Positions 9,218 through 17,186 of a stretch of 64,000 nucleotides of DNA are shown here, in pieces. The stretch's first letter is position 1. The number at the start of each line of letters is the position of its first letter. The DNA comes from Clostridium sp. BSD9I1 (GTDB taxonomy: Bacteria; Bacillota; Clostridia; Clostridiales; Clostridiaceae). Made by a program: the position numbers and the translations under genes. Location: assembly GCF_900185645.1 (NCBI RefSeq), contig NZ_FYAM01000024.1:354251-418250 (forward strand), written 5' to 3'. The notes below the pieces were generated by a model. It saw only the letters and a list, made by a program, of their open reading frames with translations. It did not search any database and had not been told where the DNA came from.

Positions 9218-9571
9218 ATGAATTACTTTCAAGAGGCAAATGATTATTATAATTTAAAAGAATATAAAAAAGCTATATCCCTTTATCAAAAATCAATACT
9301 TGTTAAAGAAAACGAAGCAGCTTCTTTATATAATTCTGCAGTATGTTTTATAAAACTTAAAGATTATAACAATGCAATTCCTCTTTTAAAATCTGCAGTA
9401 AACTTAAAAAGGGATAGCAAATACTTTTTTAATTTAGGATACTGTTATGCAATGTTAAAGAATAATAAGAAAGCTTTGATATATTTTAATACCGCTTGGG
9501 CGCTAGACAACGAAGATAAAGATTGCGAAAAAGCCATAGGAATAATTATGAAAAAGTATAGAAAAAATTAG
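9218..9571 (+). CDS. Tetratricopeptide repeat protein
   Basis: This is a 117-residue protein made of about three TPR helical hairpins: EANDYYNLKEYKKAISLYQK, AVCFIKLKDYNNAIPLLKSA and GYCYAMLKNNKKALIYFNTA, each with the W/Y-x-L-A/G-x-Y-A-P spacing. TPRs mediate protein contacts, so the function is unknown. It lacks a signal peptide or membrane segment and is probably cytosolic. AAAGGAGG is 9-12 bases before the ATG. A terminator follows directly, so it ends the ABC operon or is its own unit. Confidence 0.85.
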   Translation: MNYFQEANDYYNLKEYKKAISLYQKSILVKENEAASLYNSAVCFIKLKDYNNAIPLLKSAVNLKRDSKYFFNLGYCYAMLKNNKKALIYFNTAWALDNEDKDCEKAIGIIMKKYRKN

Positions 9572-9604
9572 AAATTCTGCTCCTACAGAATTTCTTTCTT
9601 TTTA
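9570..9604 (+). terminator. Intrinsic terminator after the TPR gene
   Basis: GAAATTCTG pairs perfectly with CAGAATTTC across a 6-base loop and is followed by TTTCTTTTT. It begins at the TPR stop codon. Confidence 0.85.
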
Positions 9605-9625
9605 CTCATAAACATACTACAAATA

Positions 9626-9651
9626 GGGCGTTTTCGATATTGAAAACGCCC
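9626..9651. terminator. Hairpin between convergent genes
   Basis: GGGCGTTTTC pairs perfectly with GAAAACGCCC (loop GATATT). It stands just after the stop of the leftward transglutaminase-like gene. The following tract is U-poor on the minus strand (TATTTG), so termination may be imperfect. Confidence 0.65.
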
Positions 9652-9656
9652 TTCTT

Positions 9657-10829
9657 CTACCATTCTCCTGCGATATTTGCATCTTTATGATCTAGATCAA
9701 ATCTTTTGCTATTAAAATAATTTCCACCCTTATAAAATGTAGGGTCTACATTTATCCACTTATCTTCCTCAGCAATATATATCTGATTCCAAGCATGACT
9801 TACCCAGCTTACTCCGTTAAACCCTTGTCCTGTAACTAACCTTACGGGTATATCATTTGCTCTAGCCATGGCCACATAAAGACATGCATAATCAAAACAT
9901 ATTCCTTCCCGAGTTTCAAATGTTGGTATTGCGCCTGATTCTACTTGAAAATTGTTATTTAAAACCTTATATGCTTTATCATAATCATACTCTACATTTT
10001 TGCCAACCCAAGTATATAATGTTTTTGCCTTATCTTTACTTGTTTTGTCTTTAGCTACGAGTTCTTTTGCAAAGTTATCTATTTGCTTATTAGACTTTAT
10101 TCCTTCATTTAAAGTTACACCGTTATAATATACAACAGTTCTCTTTGCTTGATTTGTTATATTTGTTGAATTACTTGATTCTTTTACAACTATTTTAAAT
10201 GAATTGTTTATGACTTCTGGAAGCTTCTTTGCAAGGTTTGAATTTGTTACAGGAATTATTGTAGTTTTACATACATAATTATAAACCTTAGAATTTTCCA
10301 AATACTTATTAAAAGAATCATTTGTATAAAATATTGATGCTATATTTAATGCTAAAGTAACAAATAAAATATAGGATATAGCCTTAGGAAACTGAAATAC
10401 TCCCCCTATTATACTTTTAAAGAAACCATTTTTTTGCCTTAAGTAACTTTCTATTCCATCTAGAAGAGGATAGGATGTTATGCTATTTAAGGCATTAAGT
10501 ATAAATAACGCTATCCTATATATAATCATCATGATTGCAGGTATTATAAATATATATATTATAAAAGGTTTTCCTTCTATATAGTCTAATATATTAGGAG
10601 GTATTGATTCATACAGCCTTTTATATACTCCTGTATCATGCTGAATAAAGAGTTTTTTCCCGTAAACTACACCTAGAAGCAGCGATATAATAAAGGATAT
10701 ACTTTTGTTCATTTCTTGTATGTCAAATTTTAAACTTTTAGATGAGAACTTAAATACAAATCCCTTAATTATTGGATATATAAACACCAAAATCAAAGCT
10801 AAAGTAATTGGATTTACACTTTTCAACAT
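9657..10829 (-). CDS. Membrane protein with C-terminal transglutaminase-like domain
   Basis: The N-terminal half of this 390-residue protein has about five hydrophobic spans. After a linker comes a transglutaminase-core domain (about 270-390) with the cysteine in EGICFDYACLYVAMARAN, the histidine in WVSHAWNQIYI and the aspartate in WINVDPTF, the papain-like triad in order. Such bacterial proteins may act as peptidases or cross-linkers at the cell surface; no substrate can be named. The ATG at 10829 (MLKSVNPIT) has GGGAGG 6 bases upstream; longer in-frame starts run into a repeat remnant. Confidence 0.82.
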   Translation of the reverse strand: MLKSVNPITLALILVFIYPIIKGFVFKFSSKSLKFDIQEMNKSISFIISLLLGVVYGKKLFIQHDTGVYKRLYESIPPNILDYIEGKPFIIYIFIIPAIMMIIYRIALFILNALNSITSYPLLDGIESYLRQKNGFFKSIIGGVFQFPKAISYILFVTLALNIASIFYTNDSFNKYLENSKVYNYVCKTTIIPVTNSNLAKKLPEVINNSFKIVVKESSNSTNITNQAKRTVVYYNGVTLNEGIKSNKQIDNFAKELVAKDKTSKDKAKTLYTWVGKNVEYDYDKAYKVLNNNFQVESGAIPTFETREGICFDYACLYVAMARANDIPVRLVTGQGFNGVSWVSHAWNQIYIAEEDKWINVDPTFYKGGNYFNSKRFDLDHKDANIAGEW

Positions 10830-10841
10830 GTTATCCCTCCC

Positions 10842-10909
10842 TTGCATAATTTGCAGAAATCTTTGATTGCGTCGCAAATTAGCACATCTCAACTAATTTC
10901 AAATGTTTC
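10842..10909 (-). repeat. Degenerate copy of the ~70-bp small repeat (family S)
   Basis: The segment TTGCATAATTT...AGCACATCTCA...TGTTTC matches, with mismatches, the repeat seen at 24953, 30890, 46159, 46225 and 47802. It fills the gap between recX and the transglutaminase-like gene. Confidence 0.55.
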
Positions 10910-10911
10910 CT

Positions 10912-11556
10912 TTAATCTAATTGAGATGCTTCCTTTAAAGTACGATTTAAAAAGGACTTTACATCATCCCAAGGGTATCCCCTTCGCATAAGATAGTCCC
11001 CTAACTTTTTATATATTTTACGAGTATCCTCTTCCCTTTTTATAAGCTGCTGGTACTTTAACGCACCTATTCTTTCTAGAGAATCTCCTTCTTTTTCCTT
11101 ATCTATATTTTGAAGCTTTTCTTTAATTAAGGACTCATCTAATCCCTTTTGCATTAAAGAATATTTTATTTTATTTCTTCCCTGACTTAACAATTTCTCT
11201 TTTACATACATATCAGCAAACTTACTATCATCCAGAAAGTTATATTCTTTTAAAAATAAAATTGCCTTTTCTATGGTCGATTTTTCATACCCTTTTGCTA
11301 AAAGCTTTTGCATAACTTGTTTTTCTGTTTTATGAGCCTTTTCTATACTATGCAAAGCGTCATTTTTGCACTTTATATAATTATCTTCTTCAATTATGGC
11401 TTTTATCTTATCTATATCTATTTTTTCTCCAGATTTAAGTCCATAATTATAAATTATTTCTGCACTACATGCAAATAAAAAATCTTCATTTACATAAACA
11501 TTAACTCTATTTTTATTTCTCTTTTGTACTTCAATCTTTGTTATAATGTGTTCCAA
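10912..11556 (-). CDS. recX: Regulatory protein RecX
   Basis: RecX binds RecA filaments and limits recombinase activity. The 214-residue protein shows the three-helix repeats of the family: ALHSIEKAHKTEKQVMQKLL with AKGYEKSTIEKAILFLKEYN, then FADMYVKEKLLSQGRNKIKY with LMQKGLDESLIKEKL, and a C-terminal repeat LGDYLMRRGYPWDDVKSFLN. An N-terminal beta-rich part (VNVYVNEDFLFACSAE) is typical of clostridial members. The gene is not next to recA. The start ATG at 11556 has an AGGAGG site just upstream. Confidence 0.9.
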   Translation of the reverse strand: MEHIITKIEVQKRNKNRVNVYVNEDFLFACSAEIIYNYGLKSGEKIDIDKIKAIIEEDNYIKCKNDALHSIEKAHKTEKQVMQKLLAKGYEKSTIEKAILFLKEYNFLDDSKFADMYVKEKLLSQGRNKIKYSLMQKGLDESLIKEKLQNIDKEKEGDSLERIGALKYQQLIKREEDTRKIYKKLGDYLMRRGYPWDDVKSFLNRTLKEASQLD

Positions 11557-11603
11557 AACATCCTCCTCGTAGCTACAATCAATACCTAATAATCATTAAC
11601 TTA

Positions 11604-12836
11604 TTATTTACTACTTTTTAAAATATGAATAGTTGGATTTGAAAGTACAGTATGCGCTATTTTATATATATCTTCTTCCTTAATTTCTTCAATCTTTTTC
11701 ATATCATCTAAAAATGCCTGTATACTTTCTCCGTCAATCATTTGATGTATTACATAATTACTTAAGTCAGTAGGATCTTCTAATGTAAATACGATTCCGG
11801 TCTTTAGCACCTTTTTCATAAGATTTATAGTTGCATCATCAAATGATATTCTTGCCTCATTTATATCTTCTAAACACTTATCTATAACTTTAATGCTTTC
11901 TTTTATATTTTCTTCTGCAACTGCAGTGTAAATATATAAAGATCTTACATAATCAGTAGTATCAAGATTTGTATACACATCATAAGCAAGTCCTCTGTCT
12001 TCTCGCAAATTTCTAAATAGCATAGAATTGCCGCTATCTCCTAATTTATGATTTAATATTTTAAGTGCCATTTCTTCCTCTTTAGTAAGCTTTGGAAAGG
12101 TAAATAAATAAATAATCGTACTTTGCTCTATATCCTTTTTATAGGATGTGTGGGTACCAGGTATGTTTTCTTCCACATTAACTTTTTTACTGACACTTTC
12201 CTTAGCCTCAACATCTTTAAAATACTTTTCTACTAATTTATATACAAAATCATGATCATAAGGTGACACTATACTTACATACATATCATTAGGTATATAA
12301 TGACTTTTATAAAAATCCATAAGCTTTTTTCTTGTAAAACTTTTTACATGTTTTTCTGTACCTAAAGTATCATATTTTAAAGGACTATTAACGTATGATA
12401 GCTCATTTATTCTTTTAAAACTATAATCTTCTACATCATCTTTGCTTGTCCTTATCTCTGCTAAAACTACTCCTTTTTCCTTTTTTAATTCTTCCTCAGG
12501 AAAATTAGAATTTAAGATCATATCACTTACTATCTCTAGTGACTTTTCAAGCTCTTCACTTAAGGCAGTTACACTGCAAACCGTGCACTCGAGATCTGTA
12601 TATGCATTATACTCTCCACCTAATTCCTCTAACTCCTTATTTATAACTTCATTACTTCTATTTGTAGTTCCCTTAAAAAGCATATGCTCAATAAGATGGC
12701 AAATTCCCTTTTCATCATCTTCTTCATATATAGAACCTATCTTAACTCCTACATGAAGTGAAAATACCTGTGTATCTTTCTTTATAGAAACCAAATTCAA
12801 ACCATTTGGTAATGTACTTAACTTTGAATCAAACAT
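11604..12836 (-). CDS. M16 family zinc metallopeptidase
   Basis: This pitrilysin/PqqL-type zinc peptidase of 410 residues carries the inverted zinc motif HLIEH at residues 47-51, with the catalytic glutamate inside it and a further acidic ligand region at KEKGVVLAEIRTSKDDVED. The C-terminal half contains the R/Y block FRNLREDRGLAYDVYTNLDT typical of processing-peptidase-like members. I start at ATG 12836 (MFDSKLST) because AGAGGGAGA is placed 8 bases before it; the longer in-frame start has no site. No signal peptide is seen, so it probably acts in the cytosol on peptides. Confidence 0.9.
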   Translation of the reverse strand: MFDSKLSTLPNGLNLVSIKKDTQVFSLHVGVKIGSIYEEDDEKGICHLIEHMLFKGTTNRSNEVINKELEELGGEYNAYTDLECTVCSVTALSEELEKSLEIVSDMILNSNFPEEELKKEKGVVLAEIRTSKDDVEDYSFKRINELSYVNSPLKYDTLGTEKHVKSFTRKKLMDFYKSHYIPNDMYVSIVSPYDHDFVYKLVEKYFKDVEAKESVSKKVNVEENIPGTHTSYKKDIEQSTIIYLFTFPKLTKEEEMALKILNHKLGDSGNSMLFRNLREDRGLAYDVYTNLDTTDYVRSLYIYTAVAEENIKESIKVIDKCLEDINEARISFDDATINLMKKVLKTGIVFTLEDPTDLSNYVIHQMIDGESIQAFLDDMKKIEEIKEEDIYKIAHTVLSNPTIHILKSSK

Positions 12837-13028
12837 ATTGTTATCTCCCTCTGCTATGCTTAAATTAATAGTTATATAGTTAATAATTAGTGAACACTTT
12901 CCTAAGTGCAAATTTTATACTTTGTTAATCAACATTATCTAAAAATATCTCAATTTTATTATAATTTATATACTCTTAAAAGTGAAATGAATATTTTACT
13001 ACATATTTTTATGTTAATCTTAGTAAAA

Positions 13029-13057
13029 TTACCTTTTATAAAATACTGTGATATAAT
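13029..13057 (+). promoter_or_regulatory. Candidate promoter for modAB
   Basis: TTACCT (13029-13034) and a perfect TATAAT (13052-13057) are separated by 17 bases and lie 45 bases before the modA start. Only the -10 box matches well. Confidence 0.4.
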
Positions 13058-13101
13058 ACAAGTAAATATACCCATATTTTATAAATTTAAGGAGTGGTTT
13101 T

Positions 13102-13881
13102 ATGAAAAAATATATCTTAAATTGTATTTTATTTATATCTTGTTTTTTTATATTTATAGGCTGTAGTAGCTCATCCACTAAAGAAACTGATAAATCTCTA
13201 GTTATGTCAGCTGCATCAAGTCTTATGGAACCATTAAATGAAATAAAAAATAATTTTGAAAAAGAAAACAATATTAAAATAAATATAAATTATGCTGCTT
13301 CAGGCACCCTTAGAAAACAAATAGAAGAAGGTGCACCTGTAGATATATATTTTTCTGCAGATAAGGATAACTATGATAAACTTTTAAAATCTAATATAAT
13401 AGATAAAACTTTAGGAGAATACACCATAAAAAATGAAATAGTTCTTATAATAAATAAAGGTTTTAAAAACTATAGAGATATTAAATCTATTGAAGATTTA
13501 CATAAAACAAAGCTAGACAAGTTATCCATAGGAACTCCAGAAACAGTCCCAGCAGGTAAATATGGGCTTGAAACTCTTAATTATTATAACATTTTTGAAA
13601 ATTTAAAGGGTACTATTGTTTATGGAAGAACTGTAAAAGATGTCCTTAATTACGTACTTACACAAAATGTAGACGCCGGAATAGTATTTAAAACAGATAC
13701 CTTAGGTAAAGAAGATAAAATAAGTATTATAAACATTCCACCACAAAGTCACAGTGAAATAGTTTATAAATGCGGCATACTTACAAACTCTAAAAGCAAA
13801 GAAAATGCTCAGAAATTTCTACATTATTTAAATGAAGAATCTAGTAAAAAGATATTTGAGAGGTACGGATTTAATTATTAA
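13102..13881 (+). CDS. modA: Molybdate ABC transporter substrate-binding lipoprotein
   Basis: This is the extracytoplasmic molybdate (or tungstate) binding protein. It starts with a lipoprotein signal ending in FIFIGC, so Cys21 would be acylated. The mature part has the ModA landmarks AASSLMEPLNEI, NYAASGTLRKQIEEGAPVDI (the oxyanion site and following helix), GTPETVPAGKYGLETL and a C-terminal DAGIVFKTD. At 259 residues the length is normal. AAGGAG is 7 bases from the ATG. modB follows 69 bases later. Confidence 0.92.
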   Translation: MKKYILNCILFISCFFIFIGCSSSSTKETDKSLVMSAASSLMEPLNEIKNNFEKENNIKININYAASGTLRKQIEEGAPVDIYFSADKDNYDKLLKSNIIDKTLGEYTIKNEIVLIINKGFKNYRDIKSIEDLHKTKLDKLSIGTPETVPAGKYGLETLNYYNIFENLKGTIVYGRTVKDVLNYVLTQNVDAGIVFKTDTLGKEDKISIINIPPQSHSEIVYKCGILTNSKSKENAQKFLHYLNEESSKKIFERYGFNY

Positions 13882-13950
13882 TTAATACTTATCATTGTCA
13901 TATGAAAGCTTCTAATAATTATTATTTATACGAAAGGTTTGAGACTTACT

Positions 13951-14607
13951 ATGGGTAATGCAATAATTTTATCTTTAAAGATTTCCATTATATCTACAAC
14001 TATAGTTCTTATACTAAGCTTAATTGCTTTAAAACTTCTTTGGAAAAACAATACCTTAATGAGAGATTTTATTGAAACAATATTAAGTCTTCCCTTAGTA
14101 CTTCCCCCTTCAGTTATAGGATATATATTACTCATAGTTCTTAGTAAAAACAGTGCCTTAGGAAAGTTATTATATGAAAGCTTTAATTTACAAATTATAT
14201 TTACAACTAGTGCAGGAATTATAGCAGCTGTTATAGTATCCTTTCCTCTTATGTATCAAAGTATAAAATCTTCCCTTATGAGTATAGACAAGTCTTATGT
14301 AGAAGCAGCCCGCACTATGGGAGCCTCAGAACTGCAAATTTTTTTTCACATAATGATTCCCATGTGTTGCTCAGGACTTATTAGTGGAATTATATTAGCC
14401 TTTTGCAGATCCCTTGGAGAATTTGGAGCAACACTTATGGTTATGGGAAATATCCCCAATAAAACTCAAACAATTCCTCTAGCTATTTACTTTGCAGTAG
14501 AATCAGGTAACACTAATTATGCCAATAGTCTTGTACTTATAGTTATACTACTAAGCTTTTCACTTAACCTTGTATTGAACTTATATTTAAAGAAAAAACA
14601 TTCTTAG
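13951..14607 (+). CDS. modB: Molybdate ABC transporter permease
   Basis: This is the membrane subunit for molybdate uptake, 218 residues with five spans. It carries the ModB/CysT-type coupling loop SYVEAARTMGASELQIFFHI followed by MIPMCCSGLISGIILAFCRS and LGEFGATLMVMGNIPNKTQT, a strong ModB signature. I prefer the ATG at 13951, since GAAAGG at 13932 gives workable spacing; a TTG four codons upstream (13939) is almost on top of that site. No modC ATPase gene follows; a hairpin and convergent genes come next. Confidence 0.92.
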   Translation: MGNAIILSLKISIISTTIVLILSLIALKLLWKNNTLMRDFIETILSLPLVLPPSVIGYILLIVLSKNSALGKLLYESFNLQIIFTTSAGIIAAVIVSFPLMYQSIKSSLMSIDKSYVEAARTMGASELQIFFHIMIPMCCSGLISGIILAFCRSLGEFGATLMVMGNIPNKTQTIPLAIYFAVESGNTNYANSLVLIVILLSFSLNLVLNLYLKKKHS

Positions 14608-14666
14608 TATAATCATATATTAATTTATCATATCATTTCCATAACAATATTCATCCCTATAAATAA

Positions 14667-14702
14667 AAGGGCCGTCTCAAAATAAAATTTGAGATAGCCC
14701 TT
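14667..14702. terminator. Bidirectional terminator between modB and CAP gene
   Basis: AAGGGC-CG-TCTCAAA pairs with TTTGAGA-TA-GCCCTT with a small internal mismatch. On the minus strand it is followed by TTTTATTTA, so it best serves the CAP lipoprotein gene. Confidence 0.7.
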
Positions 14703-14718
14703 CTAATTAATAATTAAA

Positions 14719-15594
14719 TTATTTTCCTATAAACATCTGTGTCCAATAATTATTATAGAAACCTACACCTATTTCAGTGAAGTTACCATTTAATATATTT
14801 GCTCTATGTCCTGGTGAATTCATCCATCCTTTTACAACTTCTTCTGGAGTTCTTTGTCCATAGGCAATATTTTCTCCTGCTGTTCTATAAGAAATTCCAA
14901 AGGATTTCATCATATCAAATGGTGAACCATATGTTGGTGAATTATGATCAAAATATTTCTTATCAACCATATCTTTAGATTTTATTCTAGCAACTTTACT
15001 TAATTCAACATTTAATGTTAATGGTTTTAATCCTTGTTTTGATCTTTCAATATTTGTAAGCCTTACTACTTCTTTTTCAAATTGATTTACTTGTGAATCT
15101 CCAGCTTGTCCAACATTACTTTCCGGAGTAGTTGGCTTTGGAGCTTCTGGTGCAGTAGTTTCTGGCTTGTCCACTGGTTTTGTAACCACTGGTCTTGTTA
15201 CTACTGGTTTAGTTGTTTGTGGTTTTTTAACTTGAGTTACTACGTTTGTCCAATCATTTGTATCAGTAATGCATTCATCATTATTTTGCACAGCAACTTC
15301 TTCTTTATTAGTTTCAGTTACTTCTTTTTGATCTTCATTACTTGCAGACGTTTTATCTTCTGATACGTTGTTGTCATTTCCCTTTGTAGCTTCTACATTA
15401 TTAGCTTCTTTATTCTCTGTAACTTTTGAAATTTCTTCTTTAATGTCAATTGGGCTTTTAATCCCTTCTTCATTTTCAATTGCTATTGGCGCATTATTGG
15501 CACCTGTTAATTTTTCAGCTGATGAACTGCTACATCCGGAAGCTAAGGATGCTATTATCGCAATTGTAGATACTAAAACTGCTACTCTTTTCAT
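14719..15594 (-). CDS. CAP-domain (SCP/PR-1) lipoprotein, YkwD-like
   Basis: This is a surface lipoprotein: the signal ends IIASLASGC, with the acylated Cys at about residue 21. A low-complexity linker rich in K, E, T and P (TTKPVVTRPVVTKPVDKPE) leads to a C-terminal CAP domain of about 125 residues with FEKEVVRLTNIERSKQGLKP, HNSPTYGSPFDMMKSFGISY, AGENIAYGQRTPEEVVKGWM and NSPGHRANILNGNFTEIGVG. The molecular activity of bacterial CAP domains is not settled. ATG 15594 (MKRVAVLV) has AGGAGG upstream. Its CAP domain is nearly identical to that of the upstream neighbour, so this pair is a tandem duplication. Confidence 0.9.
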   Translation of the reverse strand: MKRVAVLVSTIAIIASLASGCSSSSAEKLTGANNAPIAIENEEGIKSPIDIKEEISKVTENKEANNVEATKGNDNNVSEDKTSASNEDQKEVTETNKEEVAVQNNDECITDTNDWTNVVTQVKKPQTTKPVVTRPVVTKPVDKPETTAPEAPKPTTPESNVGQAGDSQVNQFEKEVVRLTNIERSKQGLKPLTLNVELSKVARIKSKDMVDKKYFDHNSPTYGSPFDMMKSFGISYRTAGENIAYGQRTPEEVVKGWMNSPGHRANILNGNFTEIGVGFYNNYWTQMFIGK

Positions 15595-15776
15595 AGATAA
15601 TCCTCCTATATCTCTTTTCTTGGCCATTCACCAGAATTATTATAACATGTTTTTCTATAAATTTTAATAAAATTTAAAAAGTACCAGAAATTACATTTGC
15701 AATTGTCTATATATTCTAATTTTAGTTACTAATTTTTCTTTTTCTTTTGTACTAAAAATCTATATTAAAACGTATA

Positions 15777-16787
15777 TTATTTTCCTATAAACATCTGTGT
15801 CCAATAATTATTATAGAAACCTACACCTATTTCAGTGAAGTTACCATTTAATATATTTGCTCTATGTCCTGGTGAATTCATCCATCCCTTTACAACTTCT
15901 TCTGGAGTTCTTTGTCCATAAGCAATATTTTCTCCTGCTGCTTTATAAGAAATCCCAAAGGATTTCATCATATCAAATGGTGATCCATAGGTTGGTGAAT
16001 TGTGGTCAAAATATTTCTTATCAACCATATCCTTAGATTTTATTCTAGCAACTTTACTTAATTCAACATTTAATGTTAATGGTTTTAAACCTTCTTTTGA
16101 TCTTTCAATATTTGTAAGTCTTACTACTTCCTTTTCAAATTCATTTACCTGTGAATCCCCAGCTTGTCCTGCATTATTCTCTGGATTAGTAGGCTTTGGA
16201 GCTTCCGGTTTCACTTCTGGTTTTGTAACTGGTGTAGTAACTTCTGGTTTATTTTCAGGTTGTTCTACTGGCGCAGTAACTTCTGGTTTGTCTTCAGGTT
16301 GTTCTACTGGCGCAGTAACTTCTGGTTTATCTTCAGGTTGTTCTACTGGCGCAGTAACTTCTGGTTTATCTTCAGGCTGTTCTGTTGGTGCAATAACTTC
16401 TGGCTTAATTGGTGAATTACTAATTTGGTCTATTATGTTTGTCCACTGATTTTCATCAGTAATACATTCATCATTATTTCGCACATCAACTTCTTTACCT
16501 TCTGTTTCAATTGCTTCTTTTTCATCTTCATTATTTGTAGATGCTTTATCTTCAGATACATTAGTATCCTTTTCTTCTTTGGTTTCTGTATTAGTAGTTT
16601 CTTTATTATCCACAGCTTTTGAAATTTCTTCTTTAACATCTACTGATTTTTTAGTTCCTTCTCCATTTTCAATAGCTATTGGTTTACCATTAGCCCCCGC
16701 TAATTTTTCTACTGATGAATTGCTACATCCTGAAGCTAGAGATGCTATTATCGCAATTGTTGATACAAAAATCGCTAATCTTTTCAT
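15777..16787 (-). CDS. CAP-domain lipoprotein with proline/glutamate repeats
   Basis: This 336-residue paralogue of the next gene downstream has the same lipoprotein signal (acylated Cys near residue 21), the same acidic Ser/Thr/Asn-rich linker and an almost identical CAP domain with SPGHRANILNGNFTEIGVGF. Its linker is longer through about four copies of EQPEDKPEVTAPV, a likely wall-spanning spacer. GGGGGAT lies before the ATG at 16787. Whether the two genes are co-transcribed is unclear since 182 bases separate them. Confidence 0.9.
   Translation of the reverse strand: MKRLAIFVSTIAIIASLASGCSNSSVEKLAGANGKPIAIENGEGTKKSVDVKEEISKAVDNKETTNTETKEEKDTNVSEDKASTNNEDEKEAIETEGKEVDVRNNDECITDENQWTNIIDQISNSPIKPEVIAPTEQPEDKPEVTAPVEQPEDKPEVTAPVEQPEDKPEVTAPVEQPENKPEVTTPVTKPEVKPEAPKPTNPENNAGQAGDSQVNEFEKEVVRLTNIERSKEGLKPLTLNVELSKVARIKSKDMVDKKYFDHNSPTYGSPFDMMKSFGISYKAAGENIAYGQRTPEEVVKGWMNSPGHRANILNGNFTEIGVGFYNNYWTQMFIGK
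16233..16402 (-). repeat. 39-bp tandem repeat inside the CAP lipoprotein gene
   Basis: A 39-base unit, recognisable as TTCAGGTTGTTCTACTGGCG on the plus strand, recurs about four times and encodes EQPEDKPEVTAPV. The inner copies are almost identical, so the number may vary between strains. Confidence 0.85.
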
Positions 16788-17186
16788 TGATAATCCCCCT
16801 CTATCACTTTTATTGGCATTTCACGAGATTGATTATAACATGATTTTTCACCAATTTTAACACTATTTTAAAAATACCATCAATTGCATAATTTATCTGC
16901 ATTAATTCACCAGTAATAAAAGCTAATCATTCTATTCCCTAACCTCTTAATCCTATGAAAATCAAGCTTTATGAAAATAAATATATACAATAAAGGTATA
17001 TATATAAGTTTAAACTCTCTTGCATAAAAAATATTCTACTATCATTTCTCACATTAAATATTATTAAGTTTTCCTAAATATTATTAAATTTACCTAAATA
17101 GTGTTTAAACATAATTATATATAGTAGAATGTAATATATACAAATACTTCAAAAGAATTATCAAAAGGGAGGATGAGAAAATTAAA
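16788..17186. promoter_or_regulatory. Divergent intergenic region with 20-bp direct repeats
   Basis: This AT-rich gap separates the leftward CAP gene from the rightward flotillin-like gene. From 17055 the segment TAAATATTATTAAGTTTTCC is followed by TAAATATTATTAAATTTACC and a partial third copy starting TAAATAGTGTTTAAAC. Repeats at a 20-base step on one DNA face could be an operator for the downstream gene. No clear promoter was fixed. Confidence 0.45.

Noticed and set aside
16000..16449. Long plus-strand frame opposite the CAP lipoprotein gene (149 codons)
   Set aside because: It is the mirror of the 39-bp coding repeat and has no ribosome site; the minus-strand lipoprotein is clearly the gene.
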